From contig OMSN01000008.1 of assembly GCA_900313765.1 (NCBI GenBank), positions 1-29,445 on the forward strand: a stretch of 29,445 nucleotides of DNA. Direction: 5' to 3'. Origin of the DNA: an uncultured Eubacteriales bacterium. Its GTDB lineage: Bacteria > Bacillota > Clostridia > Lachnospirales > Lachnospiraceae. A program made the position numbers and the translations under genes. The notes under the pieces were generated by a model, which was not told the DNA's origin, ran no database searches, and was given only the letters and a program-made list of their open reading frames with translations. Positions 8,506-16,538 of the stretch are shown piece by piece (position 1 is the stretch's first letter; each line of letters opens with the position of its first letter).

Positions 8506-9207
8506 TCAGAATGTCGATGCTGGTTTTGAATAGGGAACGACTTCACAGACCGTCAGTACCCGGCCGTCCACATGATAACGGATATCCCATCCTGCAAACG
8601 CAGTTCCATAACGGCGCTTCGGATCATTCTGGTAAGCCGGTCTGGGATCCTCGGACAGGATCTTCACGGCCGCCTCTCTCTTCTGTGCAGGCAGTTTGTT
8701 GAGGAGTTCTTCCGGAAACACGACTTCCAGCCGGTAATCCTTCACCTCATCAGCAAATCCGCTCACTGCGTCGGGATGACAGTCTGTATACCGGATATAG
8801 GGCTTGATGTCATAGACCGGTGTTCCGTCCCGAAGATCTGCTCCGGACACATGGAGTACCGGACCGGTTCCCTGGCGCATCTCGATGCCGTCCAGTTTCA
8901 CACAGGACAGTCCCACAGGATTGGGCCGGAACGGAGACCTGGTTGCAAAGACCCCCTTGTGGATCCTGCCCCCCAGCCTGGGTGGAATGACCGTCGGCGA
9001 CCACCCTGCCTCCAGGTTTCCCGAGAACTCCCAGATCAGCCAGATATGAGAAAAATCTTCCAGTCCCATTACACAGTTTGGATCGCGGTAAGGCGGTTCA
9101 AATATGATCTCCGCCTTCAGCTCCTCTATGATCCCGCTCTGTCTCGGGATCCCGAACTTCTCCGGAAAATCGCTCCTGATAACGGCAATCTTCTCCAATT
9201 GTCTCAT
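8506..9207 (-). CDS. trmO: tRNA (N6-threonylcarbamoyladenosine(37)-N6)-methyltransferase TrmO
   Basis: TrmO (TsaA/YaeB) uses S-adenosylmethionine to methylate t6A37 of tRNAs that read ACY codons. The 233-aa protein has the family run: CVMGLEDFSHIWLIWEF (about 45-61), then the SAM-site motif ATRSPFRPNPVGLS (about 88-101), and the C-terminal domain with DPRPAYQ and FAGWDIRY. The start is firm: GAGGAGG lies 6-7 bases upstream of the ATG. A strong promoter stands about 60 bases upstream. The LRR-VWA-ATPase genes follow on the same strand with no terminator between, so they may share this promoter. Confidence 0.95.
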   Translation of the reverse strand: MRQLEKIAVIRSDFPEKFGIPRQSGIIEELKAEIIFEPPYRDPNCVMGLEDFSHIWLIWEFSGNLEAGWSPTVIPPRLGGRIHKGVFATRSPFRPNPVGLSCVKLDGIEMRQGTGPVLHVSGADLRDGTPVYDIKPYIRYTDCHPDAVSGFADEVKDYRLEVVFPEELLNKLPAQKREAAVKILSEDPRPAYQNDPKRRYGTAFAGWDIRYHVDGRVLTVCEVVPYSKPASTF

Positions 9208-9264
9208 GAAACCTCCTCATTTGACATTATCACCATCAATGCGCCTGTGCAGGATGGCTTTTTC

Positions 9265-9293
9265 AGTATATTAGCCGTCACCGGATCTGTCAA
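9265..9293 (-). promoter_or_regulatory. Sigma-70-type promoter for trmO and downstream genes
   Basis: On the minus strand, TTGACA (9288-9293), a 17-base spacer and TATACT (9265-9270). This is close to consensus. Transcription should start near 9258, giving a 5' leader of about 50 bases. Confidence 0.8.
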
Positions 9294-9399
9294 AGCCGTC
9301 CGCAGCCCGGTTTCCGGTTGTCCAATTTTGCCAGTGAATCCTCATTTTTGACAGATAATTTGTCCGTTTCGGTCCATATCTTTCCGGAATAAAATCGGA

Positions 9400-9405
9400 T
9401 ATAAT
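9400..9405 (+). promoter_or_regulatory. Possible -10 element of the CarD-family gene
   Basis: A perfect TATAAT lies 94 bases before the CarD start. No convincing -35 stands 16-18 bases upstream. A TTGACA at 9348-9353 is too far away to pair with it. The AT-rich stretch from 9390 to 9460 is otherwise featureless. Confidence 0.35.
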
Positions 9406-9498
9406 AACAGAGTATAGATAATATGTCAATAGGATATTACTAGTTTTCATTCGTTTCTGAATGTAAGATTCACGAGACCGGAAGAAAGGAGAGTTGCA

Positions 9499-10005
9499 GT
9501 GTATAGCGTTGGCGATTATATTTCATACGGCAACAGTGGCGTTTGTGAAGTTATGGGAACAGAAGTGATGGATCCTTCCACCGGAACAGCAGTAGGACGT
9601 ACCTGCTATATTCTTCGTCCTCTTCATGACCGGTCCTGCAAGATCATGACACCTGTCGACAACCAGAAGGTGATCATGCGCGATCTGATCTCCCCGGAGG
9701 AGACCAGACAGCTGCTGGAGGACATCCCCCACATCGAGACGCTTCCGGAGCAGAGCGCCCGCCAGCAGGAGATCTCCTACTCCAAGGCACTTCATTCCGG
9801 CGACTGCCGCGAATGGCTGAGTCTTGTCAAGACTCTGAACCAGCGCATTGCCATCCGCAGGGAGAAAGGCAAGAAAGTCACCGCCACAGATGACCGCTAT
9901 TTCAAGGCGGCTACCGAGAAACTGATCGAAGAGTTCTCCGTAGTGCTCGGTATGGACAGTGTGCAGACCAAAGAACTGCTGATGGACTCTTTTGAGGAGA
10001 TGTAA
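9499..10005 (+). CDS. CarD-family (CdnL/TRCF-RID type) transcription regulator
   Basis: A 168-aa protein of the CarD/CdnL family, which binds the RNA polymerase beta subunit and stabilises open promoter complexes. The N-terminal half is the RNA-polymerase interaction domain, a small barrel beginning YSVGDYISYGNSGVCEV. The C-terminal half is helical, including HSGDCREWLSLVKTLNQR and a basic RREKGKK stretch typical of the DNA-contacting domain. The start is GTG with AAAGGAGAG 6 bases upstream, so no ATG is needed. It is monocistronic, with its own terminator 15 bases after the stop. Which promoters it controls cannot be told from here. Confidence 0.92.
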   Translation: MYSVGDYISYGNSGVCEVMGTEVMDPSTGTAVGRTCYILRPLHDRSCKIMTPVDNQKVIMRDLISPEETRQLLEDIPHIETLPEQSARQQEISYSKALHSGDCREWLSLVKTLNQRIAIRREKGKKVTATDDRYFKAATEKLIEEFSVVLGMDSVQTKELLMDSFEEM

Positions 10006-10019
10006 AATAAAGAAACAAT

Positions 10020-10055
10020 CAGGGAGCAGATCCGATGTGGTCTGCTCCCTGTTTT
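10020..10055 (+). terminator. Rho-independent terminator of the CarD gene
   Basis: CAGGGAGCAGA (10020-10030) pairs perfectly with TCTGCTCCCTG (10041-10051) across a 10-base loop, followed by TTTT. It also lies downstream of the minus-strand ribokinase gene, but lacks a good T run in that direction. Confidence 0.88.
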
Positions 10056-10098
10056 ATGTATAGTCAGTTCCTCCGACGATTCAGTTTCTGTATCTCTG

Positions 10099-10989
10099 TC
10101 ATCCTTCTTTCAGAGAAGCTTCCACTTCTTCCATCGTCGGGATGGAAGGTGCCGCGCCTACTCTTGTGACTGCGATGGAGGAAGCCTTAGCTGCCGTCCT
10201 CAGCGCTGTCTGAATATCCGCTCCTTCCGCCAGTTTCTTCACAAAGAATCCGGTGAACGTATCGCCTGCTGCTGTCGTATCGACTGCCTTGACTTTGAAG
10301 ATGTCCTGGAAGACCTTCTGCTTTCCGTCATAGTACCAGGCACCGTCCGAACCGAGTGTCAGAACAAACGCTGCATTCGGAAATGTCTCGTGCAGCGCAT
10401 CCAGCGCATGCTCTGCATCGTTGTTGCCCGTGATCTGGGCTGCTTCAATCTCATTTACCAGAAACAGCGATACCTTGCTCAGGTCGCAGGCGTCCAGTGC
10501 TTCATTGTACGGAGACGGATTCAGGATGATCTTCATTCCGCGCTCATATGCCTTGTCGATGATATAGTCCAGCATGTTGACTTCATTCTGAAGTACCAGA
10601 TAGTCCCCTTCCTCAAAATGGGACAGCACTTCATCCACAAAGTCCGCCGTCTGCATCTGGTTGGTTCCGCCGTAGAGGATGATACTGTTCTGTCCGTTCT
10701 CATCCACCTGGATCACCGTATGTCCGCCGCGCACATCCATCTTCTTGATAAAGTCCGTATGTACACCTGCATCTGCGCACGCATCCAGGAGCATCTGCCC
10801 GTCATTGCCGATGATGCCTGCATGCCATACATCCAGTCCCGCCTTTGCAAGCGCAACTGACTGGTTGAGTCCCTTGCCGCCGCAGTACTCATGCAGTTCG
10901 AAGGACGCCATGGTCTCTCCGCCCACAATGATATGCGGAACGCTGTATGTATAATCAACATTTAATGATCCGTAATTCAGAACTTTCAT
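10099..10989 (-). CDS. rbsK: Ribokinase-like PfkB-family sugar kinase
   Basis: A cytoplasmic PfkB-family kinase of 296 aa, close to ribokinase in length and motifs. It would phosphorylate a pentose or related sugar with ATP. Signature 1 is GGKGLNQ (residues 37-43). Signature 2 is DTTAAGDTF (237-245) with catalytic base Asp243. The substrate-side MKVLNYGSLNVDYTY start is typical. AAGGAGG lies 6 bases upstream of the ATG. It is the last gene of the sugar locus, 84 bases after lacI. The locus holds rbsD as well, so ribose is possible. A second PfkB kinase and an FGGY kinase nearby make the true substrate uncertain. Confidence 0.88.
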   Translation of the reverse strand: MKVLNYGSLNVDYTYSVPHIIVGGETMASFELHEYCGGKGLNQSVALAKAGLDVWHAGIIGNDGQMLLDACADAGVHTDFIKKMDVRGGHTVIQVDENGQNSIILYGGTNQMQTADFVDEVLSHFEEGDYLVLQNEVNMLDYIIDKAYERGMKIILNPSPYNEALDACDLSKVSLFLVNEIEAAQITGNNDAEHALDALHETFPNAAFVLTLGSDGAWYYDGKQKVFQDIFKVKAVDTTAAGDTFTGFFVKKLAEGADIQTALRTAAKASSIAVTRVGAAPSIPTMEEVEASLKEG

Positions 10990-11052
10990 CGCCGCCTCCT
11001 TCTGCTTATCAGGCTTTACATTATGTATACTGTTATTATGCCCCGACTTTAT

Positions 11053-11073
11053 TCAGCAGTCCAGCATGGTTTT
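11053..11073 (-). repeat. 21-nt copy of the transaldolase gene 3' end, abutting the lacI stop
   Basis: These 21 bases are identical to 23231-23251, the last codons of the transaldolase-like gene. On the minus strand they read Lys-Thr-Met-Leu-Asp-Cys-stop in the same codon register, directly after the lacI TAA (11074-11076). Similarity ends on both sides. It looks like a remnant of a former transaldolase copy or a recombination scar. Confidence 0.8.
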
Positions 11074-12099
11074 TTATTTCGGTTTAACGTTTCTTGCCTT
11101 CTCAGATCCTCTCAGTATCAGCCGGGTCGGCACTGAGATATGGGTGCTGGTCGTATCCGTCTTCTTCAGATGCCGCAGAAGGATCTCCATTGCTTTCCTG
11201 CCCATCTCTTTTTCGGATCGGTCAACCACAGAAAGAGGAATTCCTACATGGTTCAGCACATCAATATCATCAAATCCGATAATCGCAACATCCTCACCTG
11301 CCGCCATACCATTCTCAATCAGATATCGCAATGCGCCGAGTGACATCAGGTTGTTGCCGCAGAATACCGCGGTCGGAGGTTTGGACAGAGACATGAGTTT
11401 CTTCATGCAGCTGTAGGATTTGTCAGCCATCTGATTTCCATACGCGATATACATCTCACGTATCTTAATGCCATTTTCAGACAGCGCTCTTCGATATCCC
11501 AGTTCTCTCTCATAAACAGGACTGAGTGTCTTCTCACCTGCAATGATCGCTATACGTTCATGTCCCTGCCGGATCAGTTCACAGATTGCTTTATAAGAAC
11601 CTGATTCATTATCCGCCATGACGGTATCCAGTCCGTCTCCCCCTTCGATAAAACGGTCCACCAGTACAACAGGTGTCCCGGACTGCTGATACTCTGCCAG
11701 CAGCGCACCGGTTCTCTTATCACGGACACCAGCTGCAGTGATCAGGATTCCCGCTACGTTGCGTTCCCTGATTGCCTGAAGTACCTGGTATTCCTTGTCT
11801 GCATCCTCATTTGTATTGAAGATCAGAACCTGATAATGGTTTTTCTCAGCAACTCTGGTGATACCCTCGATCAGACCATAAAAAAACGGATTCTTCAGGT
11901 CAGGAACGACGACTGCTACCACCTCTGATCTCTGAAAACTCAGGTCACGCGCCGTTGCACTCGGTATATAATTGTTTTCCTGCATTACCTTCTGTACCCG
12001 TTCCCGGGTCGCAGGTTTCACGCTGTCTGAGTTATTGATGACCCGTGACACAGTTGCCACGGATACTCCGGCCAGATATGCTATCTCTTTGATGTTCAT
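11074..12099 (-). CDS. LacI-family transcriptional regulator
   Basis: A 341-aa LacI/GalR-type regulator. The helix-turn-helix lies at the very N-terminus: MNIKEIAYLAGVSVATVSRV, then the hinge region ending in PSATARDLS. A ribose-binding-protein-like effector domain follows, beginning VVAVVVPDLKNPFFYGLIEG. The frame is open 32 codons further upstream, but only the ATG at 12099 places the HTH at residue 1, as in the family, and it has AGGG 8 bases before it. It sits inside the sugar locus on the same strand, between the uncharacterised gene and ribokinase, so it is the likely local regulator. Two palindromes upstream of the binding-protein gene are candidate operators. A third palindrome overlaps its own promoter. 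Confidence 0.93.
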   Translation of the reverse strand: MNIKEIAYLAGVSVATVSRVINNSDSVKPATRERVQKVMQENNYIPSATARDLSFQRSEVVAVVVPDLKNPFFYGLIEGITRVAEKNHYQVLIFNTNEDADKEYQVLQAIRERNVAGILITAAGVRDKRTGALLAEYQQSGTPVVLVDRFIEGGDGLDTVMADNESGSYKAICELIRQGHERIAIIAGEKTLSPVYERELGYRRALSENGIKIREMYIAYGNQMADKSYSCMKKLMSLSKPPTAVFCGNNLMSLGALRYLIENGMAAGEDVAIIGFDDIDVLNHVGIPLSVVDRSEKEMGRKAMEILLRHLKKTDTTSTHISVPTRLILRGSEKARNVKPK

Positions 12100-12163
12100 T
12101 TTTAAAGCCCTGTGCATATGCCGCACGTTTAATTCTGAAGGACAGTTACTCTCAATCTGCTTC

Positions 12164-12194
12164 ATCATAACGCATAATTCTGGTTTCGAAAACA
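12164..12194 (-). promoter_or_regulatory. Possible lacI promoter with overlapping palindrome
   Basis: On the minus strand, TTTTCG (12187-12192), a 17-base spacer and TATGAT (12164-12169) form a moderate promoter. The -35 lies inside the near-palindrome TGGTTTCGAAAACA (12181-12194, plus strand), which has the central CG of LacI-family operators. This suggests autoregulation, but the half-site differs from the palindromes near 22918 and 23097. Confidence 0.45.
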
Positions 12195-12255
12195 TGAAAT
12201 ACCAAAGCTTTTCTCATAAAAAATGATTATCAACCAAATATTTGCAATGCCACAT

Positions 12256-13308
12256 TCACTGATCCCAGCCAAGCAGCAGTTGTGCCACGGACCGCAGACG
12301 ATCCTTTCTGCCTGTAAAGATCCATTTTGTCAGGCGGTCTGTCGCGTGATCGATACCGGTCGGATTCCCGATCGTGAGAAGATTACACTCCATCTCTGCA
12401 AATCCTCCCGAATTCCCGTCATCATTGTATACATGAATGGAATATCCGGTATCTCCTTCGATCAGGGGCGGTTCTTCCGAATACATGGCTGACGGATTGT
12501 TCGGATAACAGATAATGATCAGTACAGAAGAATCTGTATCGGAATCCGCCAGATAACCAAACCGTCCTGTCAGGACCGCTGAGCGATAAGCGATCTTATA
12601 TCTGCTGTCACCTGTGATGCGCAGGCAGACGCCATTCTGCACAACGGTTTCATGATCCGCTGCAGGTTCATAATGATCCGTACCGCGGTGAGGCTGATAC
12701 ATCGGAATAAACAATGTACCCTTCGGGCGGATCTGAAGCAGGTCCCAGGACTCTGCATATATTTCCTGCCCACTGGAAACCTTCAGATCGATCACTTCCT
12801 CAATGCCGCAGTAAGACAGGCCTTCCATCCACTGATCATATCCCGGCATCCGGCGAAGCGGATTCTCCGCCCGGTGGATCATTCGATGGAGATCTGCATG
12901 CAGCGTCCCGGTCACAGTGTTGTAGCTCTCCAGATCCAGTTCCATGGACAGATGGATCCTCTCGCCTTCCCGCGTCATTCTATAGGATCCCGGATCGATC
13001 GTTTTGGGCGTATTCAGTGTCTCCCTGAAATGGGACCTGTCTGTTATGTTGAACTGTATCTCCGGAGCGATCCATACCCGGTCTCCTCCGATGTTCCACA
13101 CCTTATCCTCGACCAGCTTTCTGTACTGTGTTTTGTCATGGATCGCTTCAGGAATCCAGAAAAGCCCTTCAGGACAGGTATCTGAAAAAGGTCCGAAGAT
13201 ATGCCCTCCATGTTCACTTACAATAACCTGCCAGCCTTCTGCGATCGTAAGTACTTCACAGCGCATGCCGCAGTATTCGAATACTTCCAGTATCTCTTTC
13301 ATGTTCAT
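12256..13308 (-). CDS. Uncharacterised protein of sugar locus (possibly DUF6786 / mutarotase-like)
   Basis: A 350-aa soluble protein with no signal peptide. I do not recognise it with certainty. It is beta-rich, with conserved-looking pieces HGGHIFGPF, NIGGDRVWIAPE and LFIPMYQPHRGTDHYEP. Its pattern resembles the DUF6786/galactose-mutarotase-like sandwich proteins found in carbohydrate loci. If so, it could bind or epimerise a sugar. The ATG at 13308 has AAGGGTG about 7 bases upstream. A GTG at 13329 would overlap the previous gene. It starts 10 bases after the FGGY kinase stop, so it belongs to the same transcript. The fold assignment is from memory of sequence style and is weak. Confidence 0.72.
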   Translation of the reverse strand: MNMKEILEVFEYCGMRCEVLTIAEGWQVIVSEHGGHIFGPFSDTCPEGLFWIPEAIHDKTQYRKLVEDKVWNIGGDRVWIAPEIQFNITDRSHFRETLNTPKTIDPGSYRMTREGERIHLSMELDLESYNTVTGTLHADLHRMIHRAENPLRRMPGYDQWMEGLSYCGIEEVIDLKVSSGQEIYAESWDLLQIRPKGTLFIPMYQPHRGTDHYEPAADHETVVQNGVCLRITGDSRYKIAYRSAVLTGRFGYLADSDTDSSVLIIICYPNNPSAMYSEEPPLIEGDTGYSIHVYNDDGNSGGFAEMECNLLTIGNPTGIDHATDRLTKWIFTGRKDRLRSVAQLLLGWDQ

Positions 13309-13318
13309 ATCTTCACCC

Positions 13319-14920
13319 TTATACCGCACCCAGAAGACTGTCAGAAGCAGCTCTCTCCGCAGCGAGAGCCATGCGGTATCCCTTCATATAACAATTGTAT
13401 CCTTCAACATCCTTCTCAGCCGGCATGACACAGTCTGCTTTTGCTGCAGCAAACACCCTGCCATCCAGGTAATCCGGCAATTCCTCATCTGTGTCATCCC
13501 GCATCAGGTAGGCAGCAAGGATTGCGATTCCCCAGGCGCCTCCTTCTCCGGCCGTTTCCATTACACGAACCGGCACATTTAACGCTCCGGCAAGAAGGGT
13601 CTGCGCGACACCGGCTGTCTTGAACAGACCTCCATGCGCTGTAACGTCATCGATCGTGACTCCTTCTTCCCGGAGAAGATCCACACCGATTCGGAGCACT
13701 GCCATCGTTCCGAACAGCTGCGCACGCATAAAATTGGAAAGGCTGAATGCTGCATCCGGTTTTCTGACAGTCATCGGGCATCCCCGCTCCATACCAACGA
13801 TGAATTCCCCTGCATGGAAATTGTAAGAGAATATCCCCCCTGCATCTGCTTCACCTTCCAGTGCCTTGCGATAGAGAATGCCATATAATTCGTCGGGTTC
13901 CAGTGTCCTTCCTGTCAGGTCAGCAAACTCCCCGAACAGAGACACCCAGTCGGATATGTCAGTCGTACAGTTGTTGGCATGCACCATAGCGACCGGATAT
14001 CCATCCGGTGTGTTGATCTGCTCGATCTCCCGGTGCAGGCTCTGTATGTCTTTTTCCATCACAGCCATCAGGAATCCGGATGTTCCGGCAGACAGATTCC
14101 CTCTGCCGCATCGTATGCTGTTCGTTGCAATCATCCCTGTCGCGGCATCTCCTTCCGGCGGACAGAGCCGTATCCCGCTCTCAAGCATGCCGCTGCTGTC
14201 CAGAAAAGCCGCTCCATCCTTCGTCAGATACCCGGCATCTTCTCCTGCTTTGAGCACCTTTGGGAATACCTCACGAAGCCTGATCGAATATCCCCTTGAG
14301 GTGATCTCACGCTCAAATATCTCCAGCAGATCATCTCTGTAATCTCCCGTCTGCATGTCAACAGGAAAGATCCCTGACGCATCACCGACTCCGATTACTT
14401 TCCTGCCAGTCAGAAGATAATGAATATAACCTGCAAGCGTAGTCATGAAGCGAATCCTGCTCACATGAGACTCCCCTTTCAGGACACAGTCATACAGATG
14501 CGCCGAAGACCATCTGTCCGGAATATTATGATCCAGCAGCATGGACAGCTGCTCTGCCGCTTCATGGGCTGTGGTGTTGCGCCAGGTCCGGAACCGGGAC
14601 AGGAGATGCCCCTCCTCATCAAAGGGAAGGTATCCATGCATCATGGCGCTGATCCCGATCGCACGGTAAGACCGTATAAGTGCGCCAGTCTGCTCCTGTA
14701 CATTCTTCAGAAGATCCTGGTAGGCATCCTGCAGACCGGTATGCACATCCTCCAGCGTATAGGTCCATACACCATCTTCCAGCCTGTTCTCCCAGCTATG
14801 CGTTCCGGAAGCAACTACCGTGTACTTCTCATCAATAATAACTGCCTTGATCCTGGTGGAGCCCAGTTCGATCCCCAGTATTCCTCTCCCTTCTTCCAGA
14901 TAGCTTTTCCAGTCTCTCAT
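13319..14920 (-). CDS. FGGY-family carbohydrate kinase (xylulokinase-like)
   Basis: A cytoplasmic ATP-dependent sugar or polyol kinase, 533 aa, somewhat longer than classic xylulokinases (about 490-500). The N-terminal phosphate loop is GIELGSTRIKA (about 16-26). The second half has the phosphate-2 motif SAGTSGF and adenosine-site AHGGLFKTAG, and it ends with GEGGAWGIAILAAY. A run NNCTTDISDW in mid-protein is in the region where the catalytic Asp is normally found. The ATG at 14920 has GAGGGAAGAG just upstream. Another ATG at 14935 overlaps the hxlB stop and has no good site. It lies between hxlB and the uncharacterised gene. The substrate (a ketose or polyol) cannot be assigned. Confidence 0.88.
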   Translation of the reverse strand: MRDWKSYLEEGRGILGIELGSTRIKAVIIDEKYTVVASGTHSWENRLEDGVWTYTLEDVHTGLQDAYQDLLKNVQEQTGALIRSYRAIGISAMMHGYLPFDEEGHLLSRFRTWRNTTAHEAAEQLSMLLDHNIPDRWSSAHLYDCVLKGESHVSRIRFMTTLAGYIHYLLTGRKVIGVGDASGIFPVDMQTGDYRDDLLEIFEREITSRGYSIRLREVFPKVLKAGEDAGYLTKDGAAFLDSSGMLESGIRLCPPEGDAATGMIATNSIRCGRGNLSAGTSGFLMAVMEKDIQSLHREIEQINTPDGYPVAMVHANNCTTDISDWVSLFGEFADLTGRTLEPDELYGILYRKALEGEADAGGIFSYNFHAGEFIVGMERGCPMTVRKPDAAFSLSNFMRAQLFGTMAVLRIGVDLLREEGVTIDDVTAHGGLFKTAGVAQTLLAGALNVPVRVMETAGEGGAWGIAILAAYLMRDDTDEELPDYLDGRVFAAAKADCVMPAEKDVEGYNCYMKGYRMALAAERAASDSLLGAV

Positions 14921-14931
14921 ATGCTCTTCCC

Positions 14932-15492
14932 TCATTCCAGATTCGCATGACGCTTATACATTTCATCTCCGGTAATCCCGGTCCGTTCCATCAGATAATG
15001 GATCAGTACATCTCCCACGATCCATCCAAGCTGCTCAAAGGAACTGGCCATGACCTGCACACTGCTGCAGGTATCTTCCAGTCCGCTCTTTGGAGTGGCC
15101 CCTGGCAGGCAGATGACCCTGTCTGCCAGCCTTCCGATCGAAGCCTCCGGATGGATCGTAACAGTTCCTACACGTGCCCCGGTCTCCCGTGCTTTTTTTG
15201 CCATCACTACAAGAGAAGCTGTCTCCCCGGAACCGGATTCAACAAACAGGAGATCTCCTTTTCTGATTGCCGGAGTCGTCGGCTCTCCGACAAAATAAAC
15301 GGTCATTCCAAGCTGCATCAACCGGTTGCTGAAAGCTCTTGCAGCAAACCCGGTCCGTCCTGTTCCGGCTACAAATACCCGCTCTGCACGAAGAATCGCA
15401 TCTGCCATAGCCTGCAGCTCTTCTTCTTTGACAAGCTGTGCATTTCGTTCCAGTTCGTCAATTACTCTTTCCAGATAAACCGATACCGCCAT
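14932..15492 (-). CDS. hxlB: 6-phospho-3-hexuloisomerase-like SIS-domain protein
   Basis: A 186-aa SIS-domain isomerase. HxlB interconverts D-arabino-3-hexulose 6-phosphate and fructose 6-phosphate in the ribulose monophosphate pathway. The family features are clear: VFVAGTGRTGFAARAF (39-54), GEPTTPAI, ESGSGET (85-91) and the C-terminal ERTGITGDEMYKRHANLE. GGAGG stands about 7 bases before the ATG. Normally hxlB is paired with hxlA (hexulose-6-phosphate synthase), but no such gene is in the window. Here it follows an intercistronic hairpin and precedes the FGGY kinase. Its likely job is to return a 3-keto or related hexulose phosphate to fructose 6-phosphate. That is inference. Confidence 0.9.
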   Translation of the reverse strand: MAVSVYLERVIDELERNAQLVKEEELQAMADAILRAERVFVAGTGRTGFAARAFSNRLMQLGMTVYFVGEPTTPAIRKGDLLFVESGSGETASLVVMAKKARETGARVGTVTIHPEASIGRLADRVICLPGATPKSGLEDTCSSVQVMASSFEQLGWIVGDVLIHYLMERTGITGDEMYKRHANLE

Positions 15493-15573
15493 CAGAGTCC
15501 TCCAGTCCCATTTTCTTCCGGCTTACACTCTACGCATCGGACACCCCGAGCGCATTCGTACAATGGCTGTAGA

Positions 15574-15603
15574 AAGGCTGCCGGTATTTCTACCGGCAGC
15601 CTT
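15574..15603 (-). terminator. Intercistronic hairpin (attenuator-like) before hxlB
   Basis: AAGGCTGCCGGTA (15574-15586) and TACCGGCAGCCTT (15591-15603) make a perfect 13-bp stem with a 4-base loop, immediately after the sugar-isomerase stop. On the minus strand only TTT follows, so it is more likely a partial terminator or an mRNA-stabilising 3' structure than a full stop to the operon. Confidence 0.7.
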
Positions 15604-15617
15604 CCCTGTCCAACAAT

Positions 15618-16538
15618 CTATTTCAGAAGCTCCAGTATCAGATTCTGCGCTGCGATTCCATCATGTTTTTCAACAACCGTTGTGATTTCCTCCAGTCCGA
15701 CCCGGTCGACCTTGGACTTGATCAGTTCAAACGCATCAATGTTTGCCTGGCATTCTGCCCTGCACTCTTCCCGGATCGGGAATGTATCGAAGAAAACAAC
15801 CCCTTCATACCCGTACCGTTCCAGGAAATAGATAAACTCTGCACAAAGAGAAAAATTGACAGATCCAAAGATCATTCCGCTGTCTTTATACCCATAGCCG
15901 TCATTCATATGAAGTCCGAACAGTTTGCCCTTTGACGCTGCAAGTGCCAGCCCGAAGGAAGGTTCGTCATGCTTCATCAACATGTGGCAGAAATCCAGAG
16001 TGCATCCGATATTCGGGCGGTCTACGCATTCGATCAGATACATTGTCATGCCGCTGCTGTCTACCATGGCAAACTCACGCTCTTCATACGGTTTGTATTC
16101 AATGCTGATCTTCAGGTCAGGCGCATAATCACACACTTCCCGGATCCCCTCCACCAGGAGGTTCCAGCATTTTTCATAGTCTGTCTGGAACGCGTATTCA
16201 AATCCGTCATTCTCAAACCACAAGGTAACGACTGATCCGCCGATCTCCCGGCAGACATCGCATCCTTCCTTTGCCAGTTCGATCGCGCTTCTGCGTCTGT
16301 CTTCATCCGGATTGGAGAAGTTGCCGGTCAGCCAGTTTTTACGCCAGCGCACAGCGAGACCGTTCACCTTCAGCGGGCTGATATGCTCTTTCAGTTCCTC
16401 CAGATCCAGTCCGGTAAAATGCTCCGGATAATTGAACTCCAGATGCGTGATGCCATCTGCGTTCTTGTATGCATCGATCGCGTCATAGACGGTCTGACCT
16501 TTGAATACAAATGAGTTAAATCTTCCTGCGTAATTCAT
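15618..16538 (-). CDS. Sugar phosphate isomerase/epimerase (xylose-isomerase-like TIM barrel)
   Basis: A 306-aa cytoplasmic TIM-barrel protein of the AP-endonuclease-2 superfamily (IolE, tagatose 3-epimerase and similar). Likely metal ligands are Glu147 in SIEYKP, Asp182 and His185 in LDFCHM, His210 in GLHMND, and Asp251 in FFDTFP. The fold catalyses ketose-aldose isomerisation or C3 epimerisation through an enediolate. AAAGGAGAG lies 6-7 bases upstream. Its ATG overlaps the TGA of the PfkB kinase in an ATGA arrangement, so the two are translationally coupled. The substrate could be a free ketohexose or a keto-sugar. The sequence does not say which. Confidence 0.87.
   Translation of the reverse strand: MNYAGRFNSFVFKGQTVYDAIDAYKNADGITHLEFNYPEHFTGLDLEELKEHISPLKVNGLAVRWRKNWLTGNFSNPDEDRRRSAIELAKEGCDVCREIGGSVVTLWFENDGFEYAFQTDYEKCWNLLVEGIREVCDYAPDLKISIEYKPYEEREFAMVDSSGMTMYLIECVDRPNIGCTLDFCHMLMKHDEPSFGLALAASKGKLFGLHMNDGYGYKDSGMIFGSVNFSLCAEFIYFLERYGYEGVVFFDTFPIREECRAECQANIDAFELIKSKVDRVGLEEITTVVEKHDGIAAQNLILELLK

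Noticed and set aside
9348..9353. TTGACA as -35 of the CarD promoter
   Set aside because: No -10-like hexamer lies 16-18 bases downstream. The TATAAT at 9400 is too far away.
11017..11027. TACAT-T-ATGTA palindrome between lacI and rbsK as an operator
   Set aside because: It is short, lies in AT-rich DNA without a convincing promoter, and does not match the other operators.
14932..15492. Formaldehyde-fixing ribulose monophosphate pathway
   Set aside because: HxlB is present but no hexulose-6-phosphate synthase (HxlA) is found in the window, and the neighbours are sugar import genes.
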